Notes: generated by a model not told the origin, from the sequence alone. Counted from the first letter of the stretch, positions 33,479 to 45,047 are shown. The stretch: DNA of 64,000 nt from Adiantum capillus-veneris (GCA_014529385.2 CM043957.1:70381003-70445002), one strand, 5' to 3'. Numbers and translations are program-made.

Positions 33479-34624
33479 TCATACACACTCAACCGTAGCT
33501 GTGAAGACTGCCCTGTACTCAGCCTCACAACTCGAAGTGGCCTCAGTAGGTTTCTTCTTGCTCAACCATGATATACATGAACTGCCAAGCATGAAACAAA
33601 AACCACTTGTGGACACTCTCGTGTCAAACCAACCAGCCCAATCTGAGTCCGAAAAAGCATGTAAGTCTGGCGGCAATGACCCCCCCTTGGGATAAAACAA
33701 GCCAAGATGTAAAGTGCCACTAAGGTAGCGAAAAATCCTCTTAACAGCTTGCCAATGCTTAGACCCTGGGCTATGCATAAATCTGCTGACCTGTGAGACT
33801 GCAAACTGAATATCTGGCCTCGTGCTGCATACATAAATGAGGCAGCCAATAGCAGTTTGATAAAGAGTGACATCAGCAGGATCGCCAGCATCATGTAGAA
33901 TCAACTTCAAACCTGTTTCCATGGGAGTGGCAATAGGTCTGCAATCCTCAAGTCCAAACTTACATAGCAATGTCTCTATGTAACTTTTTTGACACAAGGC
34001 AATACCGCTATCACACTGCTTAAACTGTATACCCAAGTAATGATGCAACAACCCCAAATATTTCATCTTGAAAGTAGCATTCAAATCAGCCTTAAATTTA
34101 GGAATATGTCTCTCATTTGGTCCAGTGATCAGCAAATCATCAACATAAAGAACCACAATGAGAAGTACATCACCCTCACGCTTTACATACAATGTGATTT
34201 CTATTGGACTATTACGAAAGCCTTGTTTGACCAAATGAGTGTTAGATTTCTCATACCAAGCACGAGGAGATTGCTTCAACCCATACAAAGCCTTGTTACA
34301 TTTGCACACTTTGTCCTCTTATCCTTTTATGACAAAACCGCAAGGCTACGTTACATAAACTTCCTCAAATATGTCACCATTCAAGAAAGCAGTAACAATG
34401 TCTGATTGATGTACATCCCAACCAAAATGAGTTGCCAATGCACATAGAAAACGCACAGTAGTCATACGACAAGTGGGAGAAAAAGTCTCTTCATAATCTA
34501 TGCCTTTTTGCTGTGCATAACCCTTTGCAACAAGTCGAGCCTTATGGCAATCAATCTCACCATCCGGCTTGCGTTTCAACTTGTAAACCCACTTCGTACC
34601 AATGGCCTTTTTGCCAGGAGGCAA
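33479..34624 (-). pseudogene. pol: Copia B reverse transcriptase and RNase H
   Basis: The 92-codon frame (34346-34624) reads AIGTKWVYKLKRKPDGEI and DYEETFSPTCRMTTVRF, then DVHQSDIVTAFLNGDIFEEV. After a TAA, the 276-codon frame (33479-34309) has ALYGLKQSPRAWYEK, LYVDDLLITG (the YVDD active site) and the RNase H part up to SSCEAEYRAVF. A frameshift near 33480 leads to the last part (32974-33528). It would copy the RNA genome. Confidence 0.92.
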
Positions 34625-34650
34625 ATCACATAAAGTCCATGTGTCATTTT

Positions 34651-35283
34651 CTATGAGTGCATCATATTATAATTGCATGGCAGCCATCCAATTTTTTGAA
34701 TTCTGTGCTTCATCAAAAGACAGAGGCTCCTCAACATCATGTAAGCTAGACACAGCCAAAGCATAACAATTTGATGCATAAGATGCATGGCGAGAGCCTG
34801 AACAAGTATGACTAGACAAAGGTGCATCAATTTACTGTCACGTAAAGTGTGCACAAGCCATTTTGGCATACCTCTAGCCGGCTCATTTTCAGCCCTTTCC
34901 TCATCAAGTACATCATGTACATCTGCATCAGTAATAGACTGATCTAGAACATTTTCAGAAACCCCCATAGGCTGTACATTTGCCTCATTGGAACTTACAT
35001 TTGTATTTCCACCACTGAAAAGAGGCAACAAAGTGTCATAAATGTCCTGTGAGCTTACAGTACTGTCTCTAGTACATGACAGCAAGGGCTGAACAGAATC
35101 TTCCACAAACACTACATCCCGAGAAACTGTAACCTTTGCTTTCAGCACTATAACCAACAAAAATACATTTGACAGCCTTATCATCCAATTTTCTGCGCTG
35201 CACTTGTGGCACCAAAGCATATGCCAAAGAGCCAAAAACACGCATGTGCTCAATAGAAGGCTTTCTATCATGCCATGCTTCAT
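34651..35283 (-). pseudogene. pol: Copia B integrase to RT linker
   Basis: A frame overlapping the integrase end covers the variable segment between integrase and reverse transcriptase (SRDVVFVEDS, then GMPKWLVHTLRD). A small deletion near 35130 shifts the frame relative to the integrase ORF. In intact copia elements this is a poorly conserved linker. Confidence 0.75.
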
Positions 35284-36208
35284 ATGGAGTAATAGACTGA
35301 AAAGCTTTCGTAGGACACCTGTTTAGTACATAGGTGGCACACATGATGGCCTCAAGCCAAAAAGAATGCGGCAAAGCTTCACTTTTGACCATACATCGTG
35401 CCATTTCCGTCACTGACCTGTTTTTCCTCTCAGCAACACCATTTTGCTGAGATGTATAAGGCAGTGTACATTGGTGTTTTATCCCACGACTAGCCAGAAA
35501 TGCATTAAATTCGTGAGACATACACTCCCCCCCTCGATCGGAACGGAGGGTGCCCATAGTACATTTCGAGACATTTTCAGCCATAGCCAAAAATTGTTTG
35601 AAGCACATAAAAACTTCGGACTTTGCTTTAAGCGGAAATACCCATGCATGCCTGGAGTAATCATCAATGAAAGTCACGAAGTACAGGTAATTGACCAAAG
35701 AGGGAGTTTGCATGGGCCCACAAACATCGCTATGCACAAGCTGCAACCTGCATGTGGCCCGAACTGAACCATCCTTTGGAAACTTAGAACACTGCATCTT
35801 ACCCAAAATACAGCCTTCACAAACATGTTTGACAGGTGCTTCAAGAGGCGGCAAAGAAGCAACCATATCAAATTTCTGCAAACGCAGCAAACTGACAAAA
35901 TTCAGATGACCATAACATGCATGCCAATGTTTTGCATTTGAAATAGCCCTTGAATCTACAACAACATTTGCAAATTTTTTTCCACACTTGTCATACAAAG
36001 TGAGCTTATACAGCCCACGGCACAAAAGGCCAGATGCAACAATTCCATCACCAAAACTGAGATCATGAACTGTACATCTGTCATCCACAAATTTGACTAC
36101 AAGTCCAAGTCTAGCAAGTGCGGATACAGACAAGAGATTCTTCTTGATCCTAGGTACATAAAGTGCATCAACAAGTGTGAAAGAACTGCCATTAGCAACA
36201 GTAGGCAC
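35069..36208 (-). pseudogene. pol: Copia B pre-integrase and integrase core
   Basis: The longest frame in the window (379 codons). The pre-integrase zinc site HWHACYGHLNF and CEGCILGKM lie at about residues 92-135. The integrase core (rve) has HSDVCGPM, FVTFIDDYSRHAWVF, SDRGGE and NGVAERKN (about residues 160-265), so all three catalytic acidic residues are present. The C-terminal ~20 residues come from a frameshift into the linker. A TGA near 36225 separates it from the protease. Confidence 0.92.
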
Positions 36209-36209
36209 A

Positions 36210-36480
36210 ATCTTTCCAACTCACTGAACTGGATAAGAGGCATTGTTGGCACAAGTGACTGAATTCCCATGAGGGATAGACTCGAGAGAGGTAAACAATT
36301 CACGATGTGAGGTAATGTGCTTTTTAGCACCACTGTCGAAATACCACACATGTGAATCTGCAACAACAACTGACATGCATGCATCATGGACAATAGGATT
36401 GTAAGTGCACTCTGCACTAAAAGCCCATTCTGCATCAACATCAGCATTACAGTCTCCTTTTACAGAAGACTCAACAATGG
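36210..36480 (-). pseudogene. pol: Copia B protease segment
   Basis: WYFDSGAKKHITSH (about 36310-36352 on minus) carries the intact D-S-G active site of a copia protease, unlike copia A (NSG). A TGA near 36225 and frame change separate it from the following integrase frame. Confidence 0.8.
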
Positions 36481-36539
36481 CTGCATTTGTAGTGGAACCA
36501 GCATTTGTAGTGGAACCACCCTCTTTCTTCTTAGCCTCT

Positions 36540-37445
36540 TTTAGTGATCAAGTGGACACTGCTTGATCAAGTGATCATTAGCTTTACAATAATGGCAACG
36601 CATCTTCTTTTTTCCCTTATCACCAAAATTGCCAGACGAAGTGTTGCCAGCAGAAGCATTAGGAACAGCATTTTTGCCACTCGCAGAAGAACCATAAGAA
36701 GTGGCTGCATTGTTGTTACCACCCTTTCTTTGAGAAGCAATAAAAGCATGTTCAACTGCACGCTGCCTAGTCCTGTTTGTTCTGGAAAGTGATTATTGCA
36801 ACAGCAATGTGCATAATGCATCAAACTTGACAACTTCAAGATTTCCTTGGGTCATAAGTCTCCAAGTACTAGCAAAAGTCTGGTAAGAATCTGGTAAGGC
36901 ATCAAGAACAGTCTGCACAAGGGAACTGTCTGAAATGACTTCACCTGCAGAAATAAGTTGCTCATCAATATCCTTGACACTAGCAAGGAAAGTGTCCATA
37001 TCATCTTCCTCATGCATAATCTTCCACTCCAACTCTTTACGCAGCAAAGCAATTTTAGCCTCATTGCGACTTGCATAAAGACCAGCCAAAATGTCGCAAG
37101 CCTATTTTGCAGATTTTGCTGAACGGATGTGAGGAATAATGGTGCGCTTCACAGACAACGCAATCAATGCATGAGCCTGCGTATCCTTAACATCCCAACG
37201 AGCTTGTTCTGCCGTAGGCAAAAAACTCTAACAGCAGCAATCCTTGCAGCAAGACCTGCAACATCCTCAACATCGCCTACATCCTCAGAACCAGGACATA
37301 CATCAATGCCCTGCACAATATTCCAAAAGCCCTTTGACACAAGAATGTGTTGCATAATATAAGACCACATAGGGTAATTGTCCCCATCCAACCTGCCCTC
37401 AGCAACAAATATCTTGAACACATCTATGTTGTTGTTGTCAGCCAT
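36540..37445 (-). pseudogene. gag: Copia B gag
   Basis: The start is the ATG at 37443-37445 (MADNNNIDVFKIF). The domain matches copia A Gag: GDNYPMWSYIMQHIL, then EEDDMDTFLASVKDIDEQL and DSYQTFASTW. The zinc knuckle CHYCKANDHLIKQC (about 36555-36600) is complete, CX2CX4HX4C. Frame changes occur near 37235 and 36795. It would form the particle shell. Confidence 0.9.
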
Positions 37446-37760
37446 TGTAAATGCTGCATCTGATGTGAAAACTGCCTGAAAATAGGAGAAACGGAGCGAG
37501 AACAACACGTTCTATATAGCACAAACCGTAGAAGACTATAAGGCACCTGTTATGCAGAAAACGGCACTGATAGAAATTTTGCACAAAATGACAAAATTGC
37601 CTATGCAAACCTGCCTGTAGTGGAAACGGAGGCCGAAATGAGCCCAAATCGAAAATCGAAGTATTTGTCGACCTGCGAACGCTCGCCAAAGCTCACTGAA
37701 ATCGAAGAAAGTGAGCAGGCGTGTACTGGAGCAGCTGGCGACTAAGCCCGGGAGGACGTA

Positions 37761-37778
37761 ACCTGCTCTGATACCAAT
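37761..37778 (-). promoter_or_regulatory. Primer-binding site of copia B
   Basis: The minus strand reads ATTGGTATCAGAGCAGGT immediately inside the 5' LTR, the tRNA-iMet type. Confidence 0.95.
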
Positions 37779-38004
37779 TGTTGGAATTAGGGTTGCAGAG
37801 AAACACACACAGCTTGGAGAAGACGAAGGAAGCTCAAGGCACACAATGGAGAGTGTGTTACTTAGTGTGCTATGGAAAGATAGATAGCCCTAGAGTGATG
37901 GGCGTATATACAATGCTCTGGGGAAAAAACCTCCTAAAGAGGGAAAAAAATCCCCGGCGTCCTAGTGTGTTCACACACATCACTACCACATGTATATGGT
38001 AACA
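37779..38004 (-). mobile_element. 5' LTR of copia B
   Basis: 226 bases with plus-strand ends TGTTGGAATT and ATGGTAACA, almost identical to 32891-33115. The target copy TCTAG follows at 38005. Confidence 0.95.
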
Positions 38005-38009
38005 TCTAG

Positions 38010-38120
38010 GGCTATCTATCTTTCTGTTGCACACTGAGTAACACACTCTCTATTGTGTGCCTTGAGCTTCTTTCGTCTTCTCCAAGTTGTGTGCGTTTCT
38101 CTGCAACCGTAATTCCAACA
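38010..38120 (+). mobile_element. 3' LTR of copia A, right part
   Basis: Runs from GGCTATCTATC to AATTCCAACA and completes the LTR interrupted at 32890. It is followed by GTAG, the probable outer target duplication. Confidence 0.93.
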
Positions 38121-38500
38121 GTAGCATCATCTATTTTGGCACCCTAAAGTTTTGTGATGCACGTCTCTACCATCATCATAACTTTGGCCCTTGTTCTCTT
38201 TGAATTTTCCCAGAGAGAAATTCATTTATGTAGACCAAGAGCTAAACACTATCTTGCTCTGACAATCATAGTCATCTTTGACTTCTCATGAGTTTTTCTA
38301 AAGGTAACATTCTCCTTGTTGGCACCTAGGCTCCTAAAATACACCTTTTTCCCATCATTATAACCTTGGCCCTTTTACTTTGTTATTTCCTCCCTTTAGA
38401 ATGGTCAATTCTCGAGAGATAAAATCATTTAAATAGGCTAAAATTCATTACCTTTCTCTTGTTAATCATAGTCATCCTCAACTATGCTTCTTATAAGGAG
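38121..38500 (+). repeat. Units B and C of the ~200-bp tandem repeat
   Basis: Two diverged units, each with a TTGGCACC block, a CATCATNATAACTTTGGCCC-like block, GAGAGA..ATCATTTA/TTCATTTA, and AATCATAGTCATC. They correspond to unit A (18848-19070) left of the copia nest. Confidence 0.6.
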
Positions 38501-38878
38501 GGATTAATCCTTGGTCCATTTGAATTTTACAAAGTATGCCTTTTTTGCACACAACACCAATCCACAGCATATAACCAATCTACTCAGTGCTTGGGAGCTT
38601 GGGCTGCCACAAGCATGTCTTAATATTTAAATTGCACGCATTTTGCAGAAGATAGAAAGTCTAATTAGTACAAGGGTGGTTACAAAGTGAGCTCAACGGA
38701 GCGAGCTTTTTTTTAATCCACCACCACTACCTCTGATTGCTTCCCCTTAGCACCCATTGCCATCACCACCCTAGCCCACCACTTGTGGTTGGTGGTGCTA
38801 GCTTACTCCCACCATGCACCGCCCCTACTATCACCACCCCTCAATGCCAATGCTCCCTCCAGTGGAGTAGCCAAGGAC

Positions 38879-38881
<3 letters not shown>
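38501..38881. other. Non-coding DNA
   Basis: No recognisable gene. The last 150 bases are rich in CCACCAC and CATCACC strings before the TC tract. Confidence 0.5.
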
Positions 38882-38957
<76 letters not shown>

Positions 38958-39052
38958 TATGGGTCTCGTTTTTAAAAAAAACCCTCCCTCCTCCCCCTCT
39001 CTCCCTCTTATGATCCCTCTAGCTCGTCCTCCCTCCCACCCCCTCTTTTCTC

Positions 39053-39120
<68 letters not shown>

Positions 39121-39183
39121 TATGGATCTCTTTTTAAGAAAAACCCTCCCTCCTCCCCCCCTCTCTCCCTCTTATGATCCCCC

Positions 39184-39231
<48 letters not shown>

Positions 39232-39238
39232 CCCCTCA

Positions 39239-39282
<44 letters not shown>
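38882..39282. repeat. Cluster of four (TC)n tracts with duplicated spacer
   Basis: TC tracts at 38882-38955, 39057-39116, 39186-39229 and 39240-39281. The spacers at 38955-39056 and 39117-39185 share a GCTATGG(G/A)TCTC..TTTTTAA..AAACCCTCCCTCCTCC block, so one unit was duplicated together with its microsatellite. Confidence 0.9.
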
Positions 39283-39288
<6 letters not shown>

Positions 39289-40619
39289 CACCCCCCTCTT
39301 CCCGTTCTCAATGTCTATTTTCCAAACTTTAAGACTTGACTAGTATTGTAATGGCATGCAAGAGGCTTGAAGAAATCTTGACTACACTAATCTTTATGAT
39401 GAACAAATCTACAACAAGATCTTTGTGCTCTACAAATGCTGCCTAAAACTAAAATTCTACATCATTCATGAAGTCAACCACCATCCAGAGCCTACCACTT
39501 AGGATGGATTTAGACAAGCCCGACGGTAGACTTTGGGATTTTTTCCTACCTCCATCCTCACGGTCACACAAAATGGCATCTAACCATATGTAAACAACGT
39601 TAGTTGAGCAAATACAAGCAATGGTGCATAGCGTAGTGGGTGTGCTACTGGTCGTAGTTCTGATTTTTACGATTGAAGTTTGCATCTCCATGTTTTGCAC
39701 TATAAAAGAGTGTGGCAATGGGGATCTTCCGGGGGGCGGAGGCTCGTCCAAGAGGCAGCGGGCTCGAAGAGAAGTTGGAGTATTGCAACCCAATGGGTGC
39801 ATGCTAGGTAGGAAGCACACACCTTCCTTCCATTCTTCCACCAGACCGTCTGAACCCAACCTTAGAGTTATAACGCCCATTACCTAGCACTCATCGTAGT
39901 AGTGCTAATGTCGTGATGAATTCAATGAAAGAGATCCACTCCCTACTACTTGTAGAATCCTTATCTCATTTTTGTGCTTAGATTCATAATAGATTGAACT
40001 TCCATACAAACAATGAGGTTGTAGAAGAGGAGGACGAGACTACATGTCTCAACCGCCACTATTAGTACAAAACCAAGGGAAATAAGGACCAGCAATACCA
40101 ACAACACCGCATACCTTTGTTTCACTGGCAAGACAGGAGAAAGATCGCAAACAATAGGAGAAAAACAATTGGGTGGCAGACAAGTACCTGAGCTTCAAAA
40201 TTTCGAATGGATAACAATCTATACCATCAAAAAAGGGGGAGGGTTTCCTCCCCTAACACATGGCGACAACTCCTTGATCTGGCTCAGGAATGAAATTTAA
40301 AATCTTCCACTCATGGAAAATGAAGAGGTCCTCTTAAACCCTATCCTCTTCCTAATGGAATCATGAAGGAGATATTCATAGACACTTTGTTGTGGAAGGG
40401 GAGGAGTGCATACTCCCACCTTCTCATCTTGCTGTTAATTTTGCTCGAAACAAGTCAAAATCTGTGTTGAAGGGTTAGTCGATTTGAACTATTGAAGTTA
40501 AATCCAATTAGAACATGATTACTTTGGGTCTATAGTAACCTTAATGTACCCTTATGAATGTGCTTAAAGAAGAAAAATAAGACATTCGAGACACGTTCAA
40601 AAAAAACATCATTAGCTAG
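39283..40619. other. Unclassified non-coding DNA
   Basis: ORFs at 39449-39880 and 39621-39887 overlap on opposite strands and look like no known protein. A G-rich segment (39718-39790, CCGGGGGGCGGAGG) stands out. No paired repeats were found. Confidence 0.4.
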
Positions 40620-41551
40620 ATTAGTAATCTTGTAAGGAGATTTGGATGACATGCAAATAAATTTTCAAAGTTACCTAGCAATAAGAGAATTTTCTCACAA
40701 GAACTTACTTTATTCTCATTCTAGTGAATCCAAGTTCGAGTGGAAAGCTTGGCAGCGGCCTAAGAATAGACGTTTCTTTAAACCTCAAACCACGGAAGTG
40801 TATTGTACACTTATATACTCGAAGGTTTGGTTCTCTCCACTAAATAAGCAGGGGGGCAAGCATTGGACGGAGTCAAGATGGGAGATAGTTGTGAGGAATA
40901 TTTGACGCCTGTCATGGCCGCATATGATGAAGGTATTTGTGTGGAAGGTTCTATGGGGAGCCATGCTGACTGGGTTGAAGGTGTTCACTAGGGAAATTGG
41001 TCCATATAGATGCTCACACTGCAGATCAGCTAGTGAAGACCTCACTCACCTATTCAGGGCATGCCCAACGATTTGTCTCCTCGCTAGAAAAATTTGGAAA
41101 TAGGTCCAGAAAACCTGGAAAATAGGATTCTTCAAGAATGACCTTTTCTTGGGATGGAAGGTGTTTAAGAGTCAAGTGCTACTCATGGTCATGTAAATTG
41201 TGAGATTTTGCTATTTTTGTCATGTTTGAAAGGCAAGAAACGGTCGGATATTCGAGAGCACCTTGGAAACGACTAAGTTCACGAAGATAATCCAAGAAAG
41301 TAGGGAGGTGGTCATTGCCATCGAGAAACGAATAAACTCTGATGAGTGGAACAAGGCCTTGGGTGCCATTATGACTAACTCTCTTGGGTAAATGTGCGGG
41401 CTCATCACTTGCCATGGGGTGGCTCCCCTTTCAGCCGATGTAATGATGACCTTGGGAAGTTATCATGGCTCGGCACGAGCATGATAAGAACTTGTAAATT
41501 TTTTGCTACATTAATATAAGCTACTCACAATTGTGAATTTTGCAAAAAAAA
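40620..41551 (+). pseudogene. LINE 3' end with zf-RVT domain (copy 1)
   Basis: The frame at 40642-40905 (KFEWKAWQRPKNRRFF, then KQGGKHWTESRWEIVVRNI) continues after a stop to KVFVWKVLWGAM (about 40930-40965), then CSHCRSASEDLTHLFRAC (about 41010-41065), the Cys-rich zinc-binding domain at the end of plant LINE ORF2. Several stops follow. The 3' end has TTAATATAAG, the palindrome TCACAATTGTGA (41525-41536) and an A-rich tail (41544-41551). Confidence 0.85.
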
Positions 41552-42501
41552 TAAATCTAAAAAATGGAAGTGCAAAAATCTAACAATACTACAATGTTTG
41601 TAGAGATTCTAGATAGAAGTGTTTGTGTCAGTATGCCTAGCTAGAAGCTCGATCCCAACAATGTCCAAATTATTCCATCAAAATGTAAACGATTCTAAGG
41701 ATATGGTCACAGGAAGCATAGTTATCAATGAAATATGATCGATGCAACTATGCCAAAATAAATTGGCATAGCTACAAAAGGCCTTGCATAGTTACATATA
41801 AAACAAATAATCGGTGCATGAGGCACATCTATTTCAAAAAGTAGTTGACTACAACTGCTTACATTGAATTGTATAGGAGTTCATAGATTGTGATGTCAAA
41901 AAAGGTTTCAAGAGTGCGCATGTGTGCTTGCTTTGTGGTTCTAGCTAGGTTCAAAGAACTTGCAAATTCAAGGGGAGGTGGCATACCACATGTTTTCATT
42001 GGATTCATCCCCGAGAAAAGTAGTAGGTCGATTGAATTGTTGAAGTTGATGTAATCACATGAGCAAATGTAGAAATAGATCATGTTTTCTTTGTTGGGAA
42101 CTTTGTTGGGAATAATACGAAGGCCATTGGGAATCGAGCTCGGGTCGTTTCACACCCACACATCAAATACTTTTGTTGGAATGGTAGAAAGATCACATGT
42201 TTAGGTGGTTGCCAATTGTGATTTCATACCCCAACCCCAACTGACGGGTCTATTTTTGCAAAGATTTGGAAAACCAAACGGGATGTTAGGTGCAGCTCAA
42301 AGGGCACTATGTGCTTTTGGGAGTGACTTTTTTTAGACTCATAACGCATAGAAACCTTCAAACGAAGCCATAAACTATCTCAAGCTCATATCTGGATGTC
42401 CTAGAAGGGTTAAAGTATGTAACAATAGAGATTGCACTTGTCTATGTAGGCTACATAAATAGTATTTCTATTTAGCACTCACCTACATAAAGCTAGTTCT
42501 C
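41552..42501. other. Unclassified non-coding DNA
   Basis: At 41746-41800 a CTATGCCAA/TTGGCATAG perfect 9-bp foldback is followed by a GGCCTTGCATAG string, similar in arrangement to 1668-1700. No gene is recognised. Confidence 0.45.
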
Positions 42502-42536
42502 ATGCTCATAAATGGTTTTTCCCTCTCGCCTAAACA

Positions 42537-42616
<80 letters not shown>

Positions 42617-43032
42617 CACAAATCACTCAATCTCAATTCTTCCCAAGTCACCACATGCTAGTTGCAGAGGTTAGTTTCCTCCAATATATGAGTTACCATT
42701 GTGAGATATATGAGCACAATTTTCAAGAAACAGATACAAGGAGTGACAGGATGGTGGTTGCTATACTTACACAAGTTGGTCCAATGGTAAATATTGCCCT
42801 AGAAAATTATGAAGACATGATGAAAAAATTAAACTTTTTGTTGAGCAACCTTGAAAGAAAAATGCGAGAGGAAATGCCTAGACAAGGGCCTCCTCAAGGA
42901 CAGCCCATGGCTCAGCTAAACCAGCCTAAGTGGTGTGCCATAGAAGGCAAGTGGACAAACCATGAAACATACGAGTGTTACTATAGGCCAATGTTAGCCT
43001 TTTCACTACCAACACAATGGAAGTGTATCTAG
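42502..43032 (+). pseudogene. Gag-like fragment behind a TC/CA microsatellite
   Basis: The first ~40 codons are translated (TC)n(CA)n (42541-42614) and should be ignored. The later part has DRMVVAILTQVGPMVNIAL, a helix-rich segment NLERKMREEMP, a Gln/Pro-rich linker and KWCAIEGKWTNHETYECYY. That last motif resembles the Cys/His cluster at the end of some plant gypsy Gag proteins. Only a fragment; no flanking LTR was found. Confidence 0.4.
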
Positions 43033-43289
43033 AGCTTGCCAAAAACTTTATTTCTAACCAAAAAAAAAAGGGACATTCAAAATAATCTGGGTTTTTAGGT
43101 TAAGATTTACAACATTTATTGGTTTTCTTCAAGGCAAGCTTGAAATCTAGCCAAGATTTTGCAATTTCAGCCGGCTCAAAATACATCAAACCTTGGTTTT
43201 TTGCAAATATTGGTTGTATCCTCTTTAAACTATGGGGAGACTTGTAATGAAGTTGAAAAACACAATGATTAGCTAGGTTTCTTAGTAGA
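43033..43289 (+). repeat. Dispersed repeat copy
   Basis: TTTTTAGGTTAAGATTT (about 43093) and GGTTTTCTTCAAGGCAAGCT (about 43122) match, in the same order, the reverse complement of about 4380-4470. The second block also matches 3565-3600 on plus. Confidence 0.5.
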
Positions 43290-43445
43290 ATCCTTTTTAA
43301 TGACGCAAGGTGGCTCCCTTGTCAGTCGATGTATCTTTGGTTGCTAGGAGATGTCATGGCTTGGCAATGCATGACCAAAATTTTTAATTTCTTGGTTATG
43401 TTAATATAATTAACTCACTATTGTGACTTTTGCCAAAAAAAAAAA
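43290..43445 (+). pseudogene. LINE 3' end (copy 2)
   Basis: Only the last ~150 bases of a LINE: GGTGGCTCCC, CATGGCTTGG, GTTAATATAAT, the stem TCAC/GTGA (43415-43426), TTTTGCC and 11 A. The same order occurs at copy 1. Confidence 0.75.
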
Positions 43446-44523
43446 GACTTGTAATCACGTCCATGTTGATAACTTCTATTTTCATAGACAAATTATGTAA
43501 TGGGTGAAATTCCCTAATCAATTTGTCTCCTTTAGCCTTGGTCTTTTGATAGCCTAGGCATTAGGTTACGTATTATTGCATGCATTTCTAGGAAAAAAAT
43601 ATTTTTGTTAAAGTTTTAATCTTTTTTGGGAAACAAAAGTTTCAATCTTTTTTTGAAATGCTCATCCCAGCTAGGTTTGAATTCACTCAAAATAATACAT
43701 GCAAACCCTAGCGTATCCTTTGCACAAGCGTTTCCAACATATTAAAAAAAGTCCGTTCAATGGGTGCAAAGCCCTCCAAGGGATTGAGACCATTGACCTT
43801 ACATGAACCCTTATAATATATTACAAATTTTCAAGATACCCATTACAGATTCCTCCTACTCTTTCTTACGAAGCTTTCATTGCGGATTTCTTCTACAATG
43901 GATTCGCCATTAGCAAGTTTCCAGACCTGACCTTTATCCAAAGGATCACACTTCTTCTGAAAGAGTAGCGCACTCCTAGAATACGAGACTGTTTTTAAAG
44001 CCGTAGCTCTTAGTATATAAATGTAAGTCAAGAGATCCTCATTATCGATGCATCTAGAGCCCATAGCAAGGTCATGTCTAAAGAAGGGAGTGTCCAAATG
44101 TGTGTACATCTACAGAGTGAGCCCGTGAAGCCTCTACCTATCAAATATCCCCAAAACAAGTGCTAATTAAAGTTTCAATCTTCGCATAACTTGATGATTA
44201 GCACAAGATTGAATCATGTGCTTTAGAAAGAATTGTCTACTAGTGTCCATACATTGGGTATGCATCTTAAAAACTAGAAGAGCAACATCCATTTGCAAGT
44301 GCCCTTGAATAAGTCACTTTTCTTTTTCTTATGCTACTTTGTGCCATGATCGTTGTTGTGTAGAATTCATCTTTCCGTAACTTAGCCTTCACTTGTAAGA
44401 GTAGAAATTCATCTATAATAAAGATAACTGTAAAAAACGGACTTTTGCTCAGACCATATACCACTAGTAAACTTGTCAATTTTGCATTCCTTAGTTTTTC
44501 TAGAATATAGGGAGATACCTTCT
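43446..44523. other. Unclassified non-coding DNA
   Basis: An 88-codon minus-strand ORF (43843-44109) has no recognisable domain. No repeats of note. Confidence 0.4.
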
Positions 44524-44735
44524 ATACTCTTCATAATGCAGCTTAAAATTTTGAAGGAAGGAGAGAGCCTCCACTTGTCACACTCTGGTTCATTTCAAAG
44601 AAAACCTTTGGAAACATTTCATTTGAAATATACTCTTCATAATGGAGCTTAAAATTTTGAAGGAAGGAGAGAGCTTCCATCGTGTCACACTCTGGTTCAT
44701 TTCAAAAAAAACCTTTGGAAACATTTCATTTGAAA
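44524..44735 (+). repeat. 105-bp tandem repeat, two units
   Basis: Units 44524-44628 and 44629-44735 differ at a few bases. Both carry TATACTCTTCATAATG, TTGAAGGAAGGAGAGAGC and TTTGGAAACATTTC. A weaker third copy is at about 47078-47125. Confidence 0.9.
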
Positions 44736-44785
44736 TGGAAAAGTGAAGAGTTAAGTACTTAGATGGTAAAAAATGAAAGACTTTC

Positions 44786-44812
44786 TGATTGATTGATTGA
44801 TTGATTGATTGC
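44786..44812. repeat. (GATT)n microsatellite
   Basis: Six to seven copies of the GATT tetranucleotide. Confidence 0.9.
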
Positions 44813-45047
44813 TGACAATGTAAAGTCAAAAGATTAGAACTTAATCTTGGTAATTCAAAGTCAAAAAAGTAGTACTCTATCTACATTTATATTATTTATA
44901 GTTCCTGGGAAGTCCATGGAGTTTCACTTTTGTCCTCAAATGTCAAGGGTGACCATTGACTACTTTTCTGAAAGCCATTTGAAGAGTAGCTCTACTTTGC
45001 ATTTTGAAAGCTATGAAGAGCTCCCCTCTACGTGTCGCCCAATTAAC

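Larger units (their letters stand above)
32891..38004 (-). mobile_element. Copia element B (inserted in copia A 3' LTR)
   Basis: A 5.1 kb minus-strand copia of the same family as A, with LTRs at both ends, 5-bp target duplication TCTAG, primer site and polypurine tract. LTRs differ at only a handful of positions by eye, so it is younger than A, but single stops and frameshifts already disable it. With A it forms an inverted pair of long related sequences. Confidence 0.95.
19072..38120 (+). mobile_element. Copia element A (nested host element)
   Basis: A plus-strand Ty1/copia element whose parts are 19072-21067, 29943-32890 and 38010-38120. It has ~226 bp LTRs, a tRNA-iMet primer site, gag, protease, integrase, reverse transcriptase, RNase H and a polypurine tract. 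A minus-strand gag-only element (21068-29937) splits it in the pre-integrase region. Copia B (32891-38004) splits its 3' LTR. Coding is broken by stops, frameshifts and an RNase H deletion. The outer target duplication appears to be GTAG (19070-19073 and 38121-38124), and the 5' LTR lacks its initial TG. Confidence 0.92.

Noticed and set aside
38737-39343. Long Ser/Leu repeat ORFs and their Arg/Glu antisense
   Set aside because: Produced by (TC)n tracts; open in all frames.
41179-41415. Minus-strand ORFs over LINE copy 1
   Set aside because: Antisense of the decayed LINE C-terminus; the sense strand explains the sequence.
43843-44109. 88-codon minus ORF as a small gene
   Set aside because: No similarity to a known family that I can recognise and no regulatory context; left as unclassified.
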